DNA of 64,000 nucleotides, taken from the NCBI RefSeq assembly GCF_000373625.1, contig NZ_KB891997.1, forward strand, positions 419,245 through 483,244, in the 5' to 3' direction. The position numbers and the translations under genes were made by a program. Of the stretch, positions 33,338 through 42,828 are shown piece by piece (the stretch's first letter is position 1; every line of letters starts with the position of its first letter). Below the pieces are notes generated by a model that was given only the letters and a program-made list of their open reading frames with translations, searched no databases and had not been told where the DNA came from. Source of the stretch: Streptomyces sp. LaPpAH-108 (GTDB taxonomy: Bacteria > Actinomycetota > Actinomycetes > Streptomycetales > Streptomycetaceae).

Positions 33338-34174
33338 TCAGGGGGTCTCGACCCCGGCGGCCTTCACGGCCTCGGAGTCGGCGACGACAGTATCCCCGCT
33401 CTCGTCCACGGTGAGCGCACCGGTCATGATCGCGACCACCTCCGCCATCGAGTAGTCCGACGGCTTGATCACCGCCGCCCGCTTCCCGAGCCGGTGCACA
33501 TGAATACGGTCCGCGATCTCGAAGACGTGCGGCATGTTGTGGCTGATCAGGACGACGGGCAGCCCCCGCTCCTTCACCCGCCGGATCAGATCGAGCACCT
33601 GCCCGGACTCCTTCACACCGAGCGCGGCGGTCGGCTCGTCCATCACCACGACACTGCGCGCCCAGGCGACCGACCGCGCCACCGCCACGGCCTGCCGCTG
33701 CCCGCCGGACAGCGTCTCGACGGCCTGGGTGAGCGAGCGCAGCCCGATCTTCAGATCGGCCATGTGCCCGGCCGCCTCCTGCCGCATCCGCTTCTTGTCC
33801 AGCATCCGGAAGACACTGCCGAGCACCCCCGGACGCCGCAGCTCACGGCCGAGGAACATGTTCGACGCGATGTCCATCGACGCGGCGACCGCCAGATCCT
33901 GATGCACCGTCTCGATCCCGTGCGCCCGCGCGCTCTGCGGCCCCGAGAACCGGATCGGCTCCCCGTTGAGCCGGATCTCACCCGCGTCCGGCACCAGCGC
34001 CCCGGTCAGCGCCTTGATCAGACTGGTCTTGCCCGCCCCGTTGTCCCCGATGACGGCCAGGACCTCACCGGGCAGCAGATCGAAATCGGCCCCGTCGATC
34101 GCGGTGACCTGCCCGTACCGCTTGACCAGACCGCGCGCCTGGAGGATGGGGGTGGGGGAGTCGGCGGCGCTCAT
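33338..34174 (-). CDS. sugar ABC transporter ATP-binding protein (single domain, FrcA-like)
   Basis: A 278-residue ATPase with Walker A GDNGAGKTS, signature LSGGQRQAVAVARS and Walker B VVVMDEPTAALGV. The region after it (LGKRAAVIKPSDYSMAEVVAIMTGAL) is typical of FrcA-type single-domain CUT2 ATPases. It overlaps the permease stop (ATGA). It contrasts with the double-domain ATPase of the first sugar operon. Confidence 0.9.
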   Translation of the reverse strand: MSAADSPTPILQARGLVKRYGQVTAIDGADFDLLPGEVLAVIGDNGAGKTSLIKALTGALVPDAGEIRLNGEPIRFSGPQSARAHGIETVHQDLAVAASMDIASNMFLGRELRRPGVLGSVFRMLDKKRMRQEAAGHMADLKIGLRSLTQAVETLSGGQRQAVAVARSVAWARSVVVMDEPTAALGVKESGQVLDLIRRVKERGLPVVLISHNMPHVFEIADRIHVHRLGKRAAVIKPSDYSMAEVVAIMTGALTVDESGDTVVADSEAVKAAGVETP

Positions 34175-35166
34175 CGGGCCTTCTTCCGGGAGAACTGGTC
34201 GACGGTCACCGCGAGGATCACCAGGATTCCGGTGATCAGCGTCTGGTAGATGGACGCCACGCCCATCAGCTGGAGCCCGTTGCGGAAGACACCGACGATC
34301 AGGACACCGATGAAGGTGCCCAGCACCGAACCGCGCCCGCCGAACAGACTCGTCCCGCCGATGACCACGGCGGTGATGGAGTCCAGGTTGTCGGTCTGGC
34401 CCGCCTGCGGATCGCCCACCCCGGTACGGGAGATGAGCAGCAGCGCGGCCACGCCGTACAGCAGCCCGGCGACGGTGTACACACCGATCGTCAGCCGCGA
34501 GGTGCGCACCCCGTTCAGCCGGGCCGCCTCCACGCTGTTGCCCAGCGCGTACACATGACGGCCCCAGCCGGTGCTGCTGAGCGCGTAGGCGAACAGCAGG
34601 AACAGGGCGATGGTCACCAGCGAGCCGTAGGTGATGTCGGTGTGCCCGAGCGGGAAGGTCTGCCCGAGTCCGGTCAGCATGCCGGGCAGTTGGGTGACCG
34701 TCTGCTCCTTCGAGTAGATGTGGGTCAGCGCGAACGCCACATTGAGCATGCCCAGCGTCACGATGAACGGCGGCAGCGGGATCTTCTCCGTCAACACCCC
34801 GTTCAGCAGCCCGAATCCGGCGCAGACCAGCAGCCCGAGCCCGATCGCGAGCAGGGGCGGCAGCGTGCCCTCGGCGGCCATCCTGGCCATCATGATGCTG
34901 CCGAACGCCATCACCGCGCCGCACGACAGGTCGATACCGGCGGTGAGGATGATCAGGGTCTGCCCGATGGCGAGCGTCCCCACGACCATGACCTGCTGCA
35001 CGATCAGCGAGAAGTTCCCGCCGGTCAGGAACTGGTCGGTGGAGAGGGAGAAGAAGACGCAGGCGATCAGGAGTGCGGCCAGCGGGCCGGTGGTCGGCGC
35101 CGTGAGCAGTCGGCGCGCCGTACCGGGCGCCGAGAGATCGGCGTACGGCGTGGTCGTGGCTGTCAT
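34171..35166 (-). CDS. sugar ABC transporter permease (FrcC/RbsC-like)
   Basis: A 331-residue CUT2 permease with about nine helices. It has GQTLIILTAGIDLSCGAVMAFGSIMMA, PLPPFIVTLGMLNVAFALTHIY and DSITAVVIGGTSLFGGRGSVLGTFIGV. It is coupled to the ATPase gene downstream. A strong hairpin separates it from the binding-protein gene upstream. Confidence 0.9.
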   Translation of the reverse strand: MTATTTPYADLSAPGTARRLLTAPTTGPLAALLIACVFFSLSTDQFLTGGNFSLIVQQVMVVGTLAIGQTLIILTAGIDLSCGAVMAFGSIMMARMAAEGTLPPLLAIGLGLLVCAGFGLLNGVLTEKIPLPPFIVTLGMLNVAFALTHIYSKEQTVTQLPGMLTGLGQTFPLGHTDITYGSLVTIALFLLFAYALSSTGWGRHVYALGNSVEAARLNGVRTSRLTIGVYTVAGLLYGVAALLLISRTGVGDPQAGQTDNLDSITAVVIGGTSLFGGRGSVLGTFIGVLIVGVFRNGLQLMGVASIYQTLITGILVILAVTVDQFSRKKAR

Positions 35167-35275
35167 GCGGAGTCCTTGTCGAAGGGGCCGTGCGGGAGGA
35201 CTTCGGGGAGCTGTGTGCCTCGTCGCCGGGGCCGTCGGCGAAGTGCCGTGGCGAGGGCGGGCGTTGAGGGAGTAA

Positions 35276-35314
35276 GGGGCGGCCGTCCCTCAGGGGAGTA
35301 GGGACGGTCGCCCC
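35276..35314 (-). terminator. strong intercistronic hairpin after the binding-protein gene
   Basis: A 15-bp stem (GGGGCGGCCGTCCCT paired with AGGGACGGTCGCCCC, one wobble) lies just after the binding-protein stop and before the permease. No T-run follows, so it may attenuate transcription and protect the upstream mRNA. The first sugar operon has a hairpin at the equivalent place. Confidence 0.65.
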
Positions 35315-35342
35315 GGTCGGTGGCGTACGGCCACGGGGCGGA

Positions 35343-36371
35343 TCAGCCCCAGCAGTTGTCCAGGCCGTACGCGGTGTCCTTCGACGTGACCCCCGACTGC
35401 GGCTTGTCGGTGATCAGGTTGACGCCGGTGTCGGTGTAACCGGACGCCTTCTTGCCGCCCTTGGCGTACGAGACCACGGCCTTGACGCCCTGGGCCGCCA
35501 TCTTCAGCGGGTACTGCTGCGCGGTGGCCGCGATCTGCCCGCTCTTGACGGCCTTGGTGCCGGTGCAGCCGCCGTCGACGGAGACGATCAGGACGTCCTT
35601 CTCGCGGCCCTTGGCCTTCAGCGCGGTGTAAGCACCCAGCGCCGCAGGTTCGTTGATGGTGTAGACGAGGTTGATGCCCGGTTCCTTCTGGAGGCAGTTC
35701 TCCATCGCGGTCTGCCCCTTGGCCTGGTCGCCCGCGGTGTCCTGCGAGCAGACCACCGACGGGTCCTTGGCGCCGACACCGAAGCCCTTGAGGAAGCCGT
35801 CGTGCCGCTGGACGCCGACCGAGACACCGGGCGCGAGGTCGAGCGTGGCGATCTTCGCCTTCTTGCCCTTCAGCGCGGCCTTGGCGTACTCGCCGATCAG
35901 CTCACCGGCCTTGAGGTTGTCCGTCGCGAACAGCGCGTCGACCGCGCTCTGCGGCTCGGTCGGGGTGTCCAGCGCGATGACCAGGACCCCCTTGGCCTGG
36001 GCCTTCTGGATCGCGGGCACGATCGCCTTGGAATCGCTCGGCGTGATCAGGATGCCCTTCACCCCGGAGGCCACCATGTTCTCGATGGCGGTGACCTGCC
36101 CGGCGTTGTCCCCGTCGAACTTTCCGGCAGCGGTGAGCAGTTGGGCGTGGTTCTGCTTGGCGGACCGCTCCGCGCCCTCCTTCATCTTCACGAAGAACGG
36201 GTTGGTGTCGGTCTTGGTGATCAGCCCCACCTTGACCTCGCCCGAGCCGGAGCCCGCGGACCCCGAACCCGAACCGGAGCCGGAACCGCAGGCGGTGAGG
36301 GTGAGCGCCGCGACACCCAGACACGCGGCGGCTCTGAGGACGGTCGAACGCTGGCGGGTGATGCGAGACAT
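35343..36371 (-). CDS. sugar ABC transporter substrate-binding lipoprotein (FrcB-like)
   Basis: A 342-residue lipoprotein with a lipobox ending at Cys28 (LTLTAC), followed by a GSGSGS linker. The mature part (VKVGLITKTDTNPFFVKMKEGAERSAK, GVKGILITPSDSKAIVPAIQKAQAKGVLVIALDTPTEP and VYTINEPAALGAYTALKAKG) is FrcB/ribose-type and resembles fructose-binding proteins. The ATG follows GCAGGAGTCG. An in-frame upstream ATG is less likely because it lacks a ribosome site. The ligand is probably a hexose or pentose. Confidence 0.88.
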   Translation of the reverse strand: MSRITRQRSTVLRAAACLGVAALTLTACGSGSGSGSGSAGSGSGEVKVGLITKTDTNPFFVKMKEGAERSAKQNHAQLLTAAGKFDGDNAGQVTAIENMVASGVKGILITPSDSKAIVPAIQKAQAKGVLVIALDTPTEPQSAVDALFATDNLKAGELIGEYAKAALKGKKAKIATLDLAPGVSVGVQRHDGFLKGFGVGAKDPSVVCSQDTAGDQAKGQTAMENCLQKEPGINLVYTINEPAALGAYTALKAKGREKDVLIVSVDGGCTGTKAVKSGQIAATAQQYPLKMAAQGVKAVVSYAKGGKKASGYTDTGVNLITDKPQSGVTSKDTAYGLDNCWG

Positions 36372-36430
36372 GAACGACTCCTGCGGGATTGCGAGCGGCG
36401 CGGCCGGCATCGGTGCATGCCGTCCCGAGG

Positions 36431-36460
36431 TGTCATCGTTGACTTATGTCATCGTTGACA
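36431..36460. promoter_or_regulatory. tandem LacI-type operators of the second sugar operon
   Basis: Two copies of a 14-bp dyad, TGTCATCGTTGACT (36431-36444) and TGTCATCGTTGACA (36447-36460), lie 16 bp apart, 60-90 bp upstream of the binding-protein start. The second is TGTCA-N4-TGACA, a perfect 5-bp inverted repeat. They are the likely targets of the LacI protein at 32158-33189. Confidence 0.7.
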
Positions 36461-36473
36461 CGGCATGGCGAGG

Positions 36474-36503
36474 ATGATGGACGCCCTCTCCCGGCAACGT
36501 CAA
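36474..36503 (-). promoter_or_regulatory. candidate promoter of the second sugar operon
   Basis: On the reverse strand TTGACG (36503-36498) and CATCAT (36479-36474) are separated by 18 bp. The tandem operators lie immediately downstream, where a bound repressor would block initiation or elongation. The -10 is a weak match. Confidence 0.4.
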
Positions 36504-36719
36504 TGGCTTGTACTTGTCACAAATCGGCAACGCACGACTTCGCCGTCACGCCCGGCGAATCCGCCCCGCGTGCCTCAAGAACCCGTCCCCGCCGAACCGT
36601 TGACGCCCTCGGACCGGTGACGCATCATCGGTGCACCTGCCGTCCGTCCCCGGCGACGATCTACGCCCACCGTTTCGACGCGGCCAACACGAGACGACCG
36701 GTGTGATCGGATGGCCAGG
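36504..36719. other. non-coding stretch between sugar operon and membrane protein gene
   Basis: About 215 bp with no convincing gene, tRNA or strong hairpin. It separates the promoter of the ABC operon from the 3' end of the next leftward gene. Confidence 0.45.
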
Positions 36720-38183
36720 TCATTGACGGCTGACCGTACGGGTCACGCCCGTGACGATCGTCGTCGCCAGGATCCAGCCAGTGATGATCAGGACGTACGA
36801 CAGCCACTGGTACCAGCCCTGCGGCGCGAACGCCGACTCCTGGCCGAAGTCGATGACCGGCAGGAGCAGGTCGAGGGTGTAGAAGACCGGGTTGAAGTCC
36901 GGCGCCTCGCCCGCCTTGACCGGGCGAGGATGATGCAGGCCGTACGCGATCGACCCCACGGCCATGACGGACAGCAGCCAGACGGCCGCGCGCAACGGGC
37001 GGAAGCCGTAGCCGACGGTGGCGTCCTGGACGTACCCCCACAGCCGCCCGTACCAGACGAGCGTGGCGCGTCGGCGGCGCAGTTTGGCGAGTTGCACGAG
37101 CCGGGCCGCGTCGTCGTCACCGACATGGCGGTACGCCGCCATCAACTGCTCGTAGGAGTGGGGTTCGTACGGCCCCTCGTCGTGCTCCAGCATCGGGAGA
37201 CGGCGCTCGGCGGGCTGGTGCGGGGCGAGGACCGTGTACCGGAGGTTGCTGAGCAGCACCCGCTCGGGCAGCATCTCCGGTTCGAGGGTCAGGATCTCGA
37301 TGTGGGAGCGCCGCAGATTCAGGGCGCCCTCGATGCGGTGACTGCCGCGTATCCACAGCTCGCCGATGACGCAACTGCTCGCGCGCAGAGCCGTGTCACC
37401 CGGATGCGACAGGCGGGCGTGGTGCAGATCGAGCTGGCCCGATATGCGTGCGCCCCGTAACTCGACGCGCCCTCGGGCGCGGAGGCATCGCGCCCGTACG
37501 TGTGTCCCCGCAGTGAGGTTCTGCATGTCCAGCGCGACACCGTCCGGGTTGTCGAACTCGGCGTCCTGAAAGTTGATCCGCCCGGCGACGGAGGCTCCGG
37601 TGAGTCGTACCTGTCCCCGCGCGCGCAGCTCAGGCGCCGACAAGTCGTCCCCGATCTCCGCCTGGTTGAGCATCAGCACCGGCTCGGAGCCGTCCGCCGT
37701 CGTGAACTCCGCCCGCTCCATGAACAGCGCCGCTGAGATCTGCGCCCCACCGAGCCGAACCAGCCCGCTCATGTGGCAGTCCGTCAGGCGGAGCACCCCG
37801 TCGACCCGCAAAGTTCCGGCGTTCAGGCCCGGCAGAACGGAGTTCCTGAGATCGAGCTGGCGCAGATGGGCACCGTAGAGATCGGGAGCGTTGTCGAACC
37901 GGCAGTGGCTCAGTCGGATGGCGGCGTCGATCGAGGCGTGCTTCAGGTTCAGGGCTCCGGTGATCCGCGCCCCGGTGATTCTCAGCGCGGCGATCTCGCC
38001 CTCTTCCTGCGGAGCCCTGAGCAACAGCGCCCGCAGCACACTCGCCCGTACGGTCCGCTCGGCGGCGTACGTACCGTCGGGTGCCGCCTCCTCGTCCTCG
38101 GCGCGGAAATCCACGGACTCGCCTCGCGGAAAGGCCTGCCACACACGCGTCTCGGCCGGCGTCAGCTCAATGGTCTCGCTCAC
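36720..38183 (-). CDS. repeat-rich membrane protein (membrane-associated oxidoreductase-like)
   Basis: A 487-residue protein. Residues about 60-300 consist of strand-forming repeats of 20-25 residues (ITGARITGALNLKHASI, LRLTDCHMSGLVRLGGAQISAALFMERAEF, LRARGRVELRGARISGQLDLHHARL), which predict a pentapeptide-like beta helix. A linker holds PHSYEQLMAAYRHVGDDDAARLVQLAKLRRRR. Two to three C-terminal helices follow, including YQWLSYVLIITGWILATTIVTGVTRTV. Streptomyces genomes annotate similar proteins as membrane-associated oxidoreductases, but I see no cofactor motif. The function is unknown. Confidence 0.75.
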   Translation of the reverse strand: MSETIELTPAETRVWQAFPRGESVDFRAEDEEAAPDGTYAAERTVRASVLRALLLRAPQEEGEIAALRITGARITGALNLKHASIDAAIRLSHCRFDNAPDLYGAHLRQLDLRNSVLPGLNAGTLRVDGVLRLTDCHMSGLVRLGGAQISAALFMERAEFTTADGSEPVLMLNQAEIGDDLSAPELRARGQVRLTGASVAGRINFQDAEFDNPDGVALDMQNLTAGTHVRARCLRARGRVELRGARISGQLDLHHARLSHPGDTALRASSCVIGELWIRGSHRIEGALNLRRSHIEILTLEPEMLPERVLLSNLRYTVLAPHQPAERRLPMLEHDEGPYEPHSYEQLMAAYRHVGDDDAARLVQLAKLRRRRATLVWYGRLWGYVQDATVGYGFRPLRAAVWLLSVMAVGSIAYGLHHPRPVKAGEAPDFNPVFYTLDLLLPVIDFGQESAFAPQGWYQWLSYVLIITGWILATTIVTGVTRTVSRQ

Positions 38184-38261
38184 GCCGGGACTCTGACGGG
38201 CCGTTCCGGAGCTGTCAACTGCGTTGAGCTGCGCTCCACTTGTAGATGCGTCGGCTCCGCG

Positions 38262-38636
38262 TCACGCCTGCGGCTGCCAGGCTGCCACCAGGTCCAGGAG
38301 GCCCGGGAAGCGGGAGTTGAGATCGTCGACGCGCACATGGCTGCGCCGTTCCAGCCCGTACTGCCGCTGCCGCGTGACGCCCGCCTCGCGCAGGGCCTTG
38401 AAGTGGTGCGTGAGTGACGACTTGGGCCGGTCGAGGCCGAACCACCCGCAGGAGTGGTCGAACTGCTCGGATTCCAGCAGGAGTTTGCGCACGATCGTGA
38501 GCCGCAGCGGATCGCTGAGCGCGGCGAGCACGGTCTCCAGGCGCAGCTCCTCCACCGCGGGCTCGGGCAACGGCTCGGGCAGGCCGGGGGGCTCTGGCAG
38601 CGGGGGAGTGGCCGGGGTTCCTGCGGCGACGGACAT
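38262..38636 (-). CDS. ArsR-like winged-helix transcriptional regulator
   Basis: A 124-residue regulator. After a Pro-rich N terminus the winged helix reads LETVLAALSDPLRLTIVRKLLLESEQFDHSCGWFGLDRPKSSLTHHFKALREAGVTRQRQYGLERRSHVRVDDLNSRFPGLL. ATG 38636 follows GAGGAGCC; the longer frame upstream covers the promoter. It is divergent from the MFS gene, and a split 10-bp inverted repeat lies between them. Confidence 0.85.
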   Translation of the reverse strand: MSVAAGTPATPPLPEPPGLPEPLPEPAVEELRLETVLAALSDPLRLTIVRKLLLESEQFDHSCGWFGLDRPKSSLTHHFKALREAGVTRQRQYGLERRSHVRVDDLNSRFPGLLDLVAAWQPQA

Positions 38637-38690
38637 GCACGGCTCCTCGTGACGCGACGCGACCGGGCTTCCTCGATCGGGCCGGACTCC

Positions 38691-38740
38691 TTGTACGAGT
38701 TCCATCGTACTACGTGTTAAGTTCGACTCGACTCGTACAA
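38691..38740. promoter_or_regulatory. split inverted repeat between ArsR-like and MFS genes
   Basis: TTGTACGAGT (38691-38700) and ACTCGTACAA (38731-38740) are perfect reverse complements, 30 bp apart. They flank the divergent promoters and look like two operator halves, or one operator per promoter, for the ArsR-like regulator. Confidence 0.65.
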
Positions 38741-38761
38741 CGGATGTCGGGAGGACCAGCC

Positions 38762-40006
38762 ATGCCCGGACAGCGAACGTCGCAGGTCAGCGCGGTTACG
38801 ATGGGAAAGGGCGAGAGGGGCGCGGCCCCGCTGTGGTGGGTGTGGCTCGCCGCGTGGCCGGTCACGGCCGTCTTCGTCCTCTCGAACGCGGCGACCCCGC
38901 TCTACGTGCTCTGGCAGCACGACATCGGCTTCTCCAAGGGCACGCTGACCGTGGTCTTCGCGTGCTACATCGTCGGACTGCTCGGCTCGCTCCTGGTGTG
39001 CGGCGTCGTCTCCGACCGGATCGGCCGTAAACCCGTCCTGCTCCCCGCCCTGGTGCTCGCTCTGGCCGCGTGCCTGATCTTCGCCACCGCGACGAGCGTC
39101 GCCGCACTGATCGTGGCCCGGCTGTTCACCGGCATCGCGGTGGGCGCCGTCGTCTCGGCCGGAATGGCCGCCGTGAGCGACGTCGCCGGACCCGCCCGCA
39201 AACGGGCCGGTGCTCTGCTCGCCTCCTGCGCGATGGTCTTCGGTGCCGGTCTCGGCCCGCTCCTGGCCGGAGTCCTCTCCGAGACCCTGCCCGCGCCGAC
39301 GGTGACCGTCTTCGCCGTGGAGGCCGCCCTCCTGGTCACAGCGGTGCTCGCCGTACTGCGCATGCCGCTGGCCCGCCCCATGTCCCCCACCCGGGGTGCC
39401 TGGCTCCGCGTACCCGCCGTACCGACCGGCAGCGGGCGCCAACTCGCCCGGGGCATCGCCGTGTTCGCCCCCGGCATCACCGCCACCTCGTTCGTGCTCT
39501 CGCTCGGCCCCTCACTCCTGTCCGGCCTGCTCGACACCACCAGCCGCGTCGTCGCGGGCGCCCTGGCCTTCGTCATGTTCCTCGCCGCGACGGGGGTGCA
39601 GTTCGCGGTGCGGCGCCTGGACCGGCGCACGGTACTGCTGGCGGGCGCCGCGGCCACCGCGCTGGCCATGACGGCGCTGATCACGGCTGTCGCCACGGCC
39701 TCGGTCGTCGCCTTCGTCCTCGCGGCGCTCCTCGCGGGCGCGGGCCAGGGCATGGGCCAACTCGGCGGCCTCTCCCTGCTCAACTCCGCCGTGCCCCCGG
39801 CTCGCCTGGCCGAGGCCAACGCCGCGTTGAACGTGGGCGGTTACCTCATGGCGGGCATCCTCCCGGTCCTTGCCGGTTATCTGAGCGACGGGGTCGGCCT
39901 GACCACGGGGGTGACGGTGTTCGGCGCGGCGCTGCTCGGACTGGCGGTCGTGGGCGGCGGGGTGGTGATCGCGGGCGGACGTCCGGCGAAGAGGCCCGCC
40001 GACTGA
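38762..40006 (+). CDS. MFS transporter
   Basis: A 414-residue major facilitator with 12 predicted helices. The motif A region GVVSDRIGRKPVLLPALVLALAACLIF lies in loop 2-3, and RLFTGIAVGAVVSAGMAAVSD follows. ATG 38762 is chosen because GGGAGGACC lies just upstream. It is probably a drug or metabolite exporter repressed by the divergent ArsR-like regulator. The substrate cannot be read from the sequence. Confidence 0.88.
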   Translation: MPGQRTSQVSAVTMGKGERGAAPLWWVWLAAWPVTAVFVLSNAATPLYVLWQHDIGFSKGTLTVVFACYIVGLLGSLLVCGVVSDRIGRKPVLLPALVLALAACLIFATATSVAALIVARLFTGIAVGAVVSAGMAAVSDVAGPARKRAGALLASCAMVFGAGLGPLLAGVLSETLPAPTVTVFAVEAALLVTAVLAVLRMPLARPMSPTRGAWLRVPAVPTGSGRQLARGIAVFAPGITATSFVLSLGPSLLSGLLDTTSRVVAGALAFVMFLAATGVQFAVRRLDRRTVLLAGAAATALAMTALITAVATASVVAFVLAALLAGAGQGMGQLGGLSLLNSAVPPARLAEANAALNVGGYLMAGILPVLAGYLSDGVGLTTGVTVFGAALLGLAVVGGGVVIAGGRPAKRPAD

Positions 40007-40156
40007 CCTACCGCTGAACGGGGCTGGTCGCCCTCGCGACGCGTCGGGGCGGTGCTGGACCTTCTTGAGGTGACGCGCGCCGGACACCGACCCATGAACC
40101 CCTGCTGACACACCGTAGATCAATGTGCGAAGCTGCCGGTCACACGGGGGAGGGAC

Positions 40157-41137
40157 GTGGTGGTGCGGCGGGATCACACGGAGGACGACCGAAGACGGCA
40201 CGGCGCCATCGGCCCCGCGCAAGCGGCGTCGGCGGTGCTCGTAGTGGCCGGAGTGGCCCTGGCAGCGCTGCTGCTGCACACGGACACGGGCCTGTTGACC
40301 AAGGGCCGGGGGCCGCTGGGCGGCAACCCCGTCCTCGTGGTCGTCCTCGCCCTGCTGACACCCTTCGGTGCGTTGGCCCTGCGCGGGACGTACCAGGAGC
40401 GGGTCGGCGCCGGGGAACTCGACCCGGTGGAAGAGCGGATGGCGGACGGCGTCAGCCGCATCCTGCTGGCCGCGGCGCCGGTCGTCCCGCTGCTGGTGCT
40501 GCTCCTGCACCGGTTCGGGACGTCCGGCAGCGACCACGAGTCCGGCAACGGTCCGTTGCCGACTCCCCACCCGGGGCAGGACCTGAAGTCCAGCCTGCCG
40601 CCACCCGCACACCATGCCGGACACGCCGACCACAGCACCGACTTCGGGTTGACGCGCGTCCTGCTCGGTCTCGTCATCGCCCTGCTCGTCGTGGTCGTCG
40701 TGATCGCCGGGCTGCGCCTGTGGCGGCATCTCACCCGGCCGTCGGCCCCCGAGACCCCGGCGACGTACGCGACACTCGACGACGAGCGGCAACGCCTCGC
40801 CCAGGCCGTCGACTCCGGGCGCCGCGCCCTGGTGGACGGAACCGACGCCCGCGCGGCCGTCATCGCGTGTTACGCCGCCATGGAGCAGTCGCTCGCCGAC
40901 TCCGGCGTCACCCGGCGCGCCTCGGACAGCCCCCAGGACCTGCTGGAACGGGCCGTCACAGGGGGCCTGCCCACCGGAACGGCCGCCGCCACGCTCACCG
41001 CCCTGTTCCGCGAGGCCCGTTACTCCACGCACCCCATGGACGACAGCCGACGCGACCGGGCCGCCGCCGCACTCGCCGAGATCGCCGACGGCCTGGGCTC
41101 GCGGACGCCCCGTCCCGACGTGACGGGCACCTCGTGA
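40157..41137 (+). CDS. DUF4129 membrane protein
   Basis: A 326-residue protein with about four N-terminal hydrophobic helices, a polar loop rich in His and Pro (HHAGHADHSTD), another helix (LLGLVIALLVVVVVIAGLRLW) and a C-terminal DUF4129 domain (DARAAVIACYAAMEQSLADSGVTRRASDSPQDLLERAV ... LTALFREARYSTHPMDDSRRDRAAAAL). The GTG follows GGGGGAGGGAC. It opens an operon with MoxR and DUF58 genes; such sets are often involved in envelope or protein-complex maturation. Confidence 0.85.
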   Translation: MVVRRDHTEDDRRRHGAIGPAQAASAVLVVAGVALAALLLHTDTGLLTKGRGPLGGNPVLVVVLALLTPFGALALRGTYQERVGAGELDPVEERMADGVSRILLAAAPVVPLLVLLLHRFGTSGSDHESGNGPLPTPHPGQDLKSSLPPPAHHAGHADHSTDFGLTRVLLGLVIALLVVVVVIAGLRLWRHLTRPSAPETPATYATLDDERQRLAQAVDSGRRALVDGTDARAAVIACYAAMEQSLADSGVTRRASDSPQDLLERAVTGGLPTGTAAATLTALFREARYSTHPMDDSRRDRAAAALAEIADGLGSRTPRPDVTGTS

Positions 41138-41673
41138 AGGCGCCCGCCCGGATACGGGCCATCGTCAACTCCGTTCAGGGAAAGCCCGGTTCGGTGCGCC
41201 ACTCCCTCGCCGTACTCGGCACCGCCGCGCTCGGGACCGAAGTACTGCTCGCCCTGGCCGACGGCGTCACCGCGGCCGTGAGCGGCCTCGCCCTCATCAC
41301 CGTGATCGCGCTGGGCCTGGGCCGCTACGCCGCAGGCGCCGCCGCCCAGGACGGCGGCCGTCGCAAGCCGGTGCGCCTGCTGGACCGCCACGCCCCGGCG
41401 CTCGGCTCGTGGCAGCGCATCGTGGCCAAGACCCTCGCGGACGACGGCGAAGCGCACCCCGACACTGTCATACGGCCGCAGTTGCAGCGGCTGTTCGCCG
41501 CCCGGCTGGCCGAACGGCACGGCGTGGCCATGTACCGGAACCCGCAGCGGGCCCGGGCCCTGGTCGGCGCCGAGCTGTGGCCGTGGATCGATCCCGAGGC
41601 GGCGACCGCTCCGCAGCCCACCCTCCCCGAGCCCGTCCTGCGCTCCCTGCTCGACCGCCTGGAAGCCCTGTGA
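41134..41673 (+). CDS. hypothetical protein in the MoxR operon
   Basis: A 179-residue protein with two helices near the N terminus (LAVLGTAALGTEVLLALADGVTAAVSGLALITVIALGLG) and a soluble C-terminal part (LGSWQRIVAKTLADDGEAHPDTVIRPQLQRLFAARLAERHGV ... LWPWIDPEA). Its GTG overlaps the DUF4129 stop (GTGA). Proteins of this kind regularly sit between DUF4129 and MoxR genes in actinomycetes; the function is not known. Confidence 0.78.
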   Translation: MKAPARIRAIVNSVQGKPGSVRHSLAVLGTAALGTEVLLALADGVTAAVSGLALITVIALGLGRYAAGAAAQDGGRRKPVRLLDRHAPALGSWQRIVAKTLADDGEAHPDTVIRPQLQRLFAARLAERHGVAMYRNPQRARALVGAELWPWIDPEAATAPQPTLPEPVLRSLLDRLEAL

Positions 41674-41810
41674 CGCCTGCCGAAGCCCGGTGGCCGCAGG
41701 AAGCTCTCCGGCCGGTGGCGCCACGGCCGCCCCACACGGCCCGCGCATCGCCGATCCCCGGAGCCCGCCACCCGGACCCGCAGCCCACGCACCCCGATCC
41801 CGCCCCGTGA
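41670..41810 (+). CDS. possible small Pro/Arg-rich peptide (46 aa)
   Basis: A short frame VTPAEARWPQEALRPV to THPDPAP starts at a GTG overlapping the preceding stop and ends 10 bp before the MoxR start. It fills a gap in an otherwise overlapping operon. It is Pro-rich and of unrecognised function, and could equally be a spacer. Confidence 0.3.
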   Translation: MTPAEARWPQEALRPVAPRPPHTARASPIPGARHPDPQPTHPDPAP

Positions 41811-41820
41811 GGAACCCATC

Positions 41821-42824
<1,004 letters not shown>

Positions 42825-42828
<4 letters not shown>

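Noticed and set aside
36372..36719. Search for a tRNA or small RNA in the sugar operon promoter gap
   Set aside because: No cloverleaf-like arrangement or strong terminator-type hairpin was seen; only promoter and operator elements are supported.
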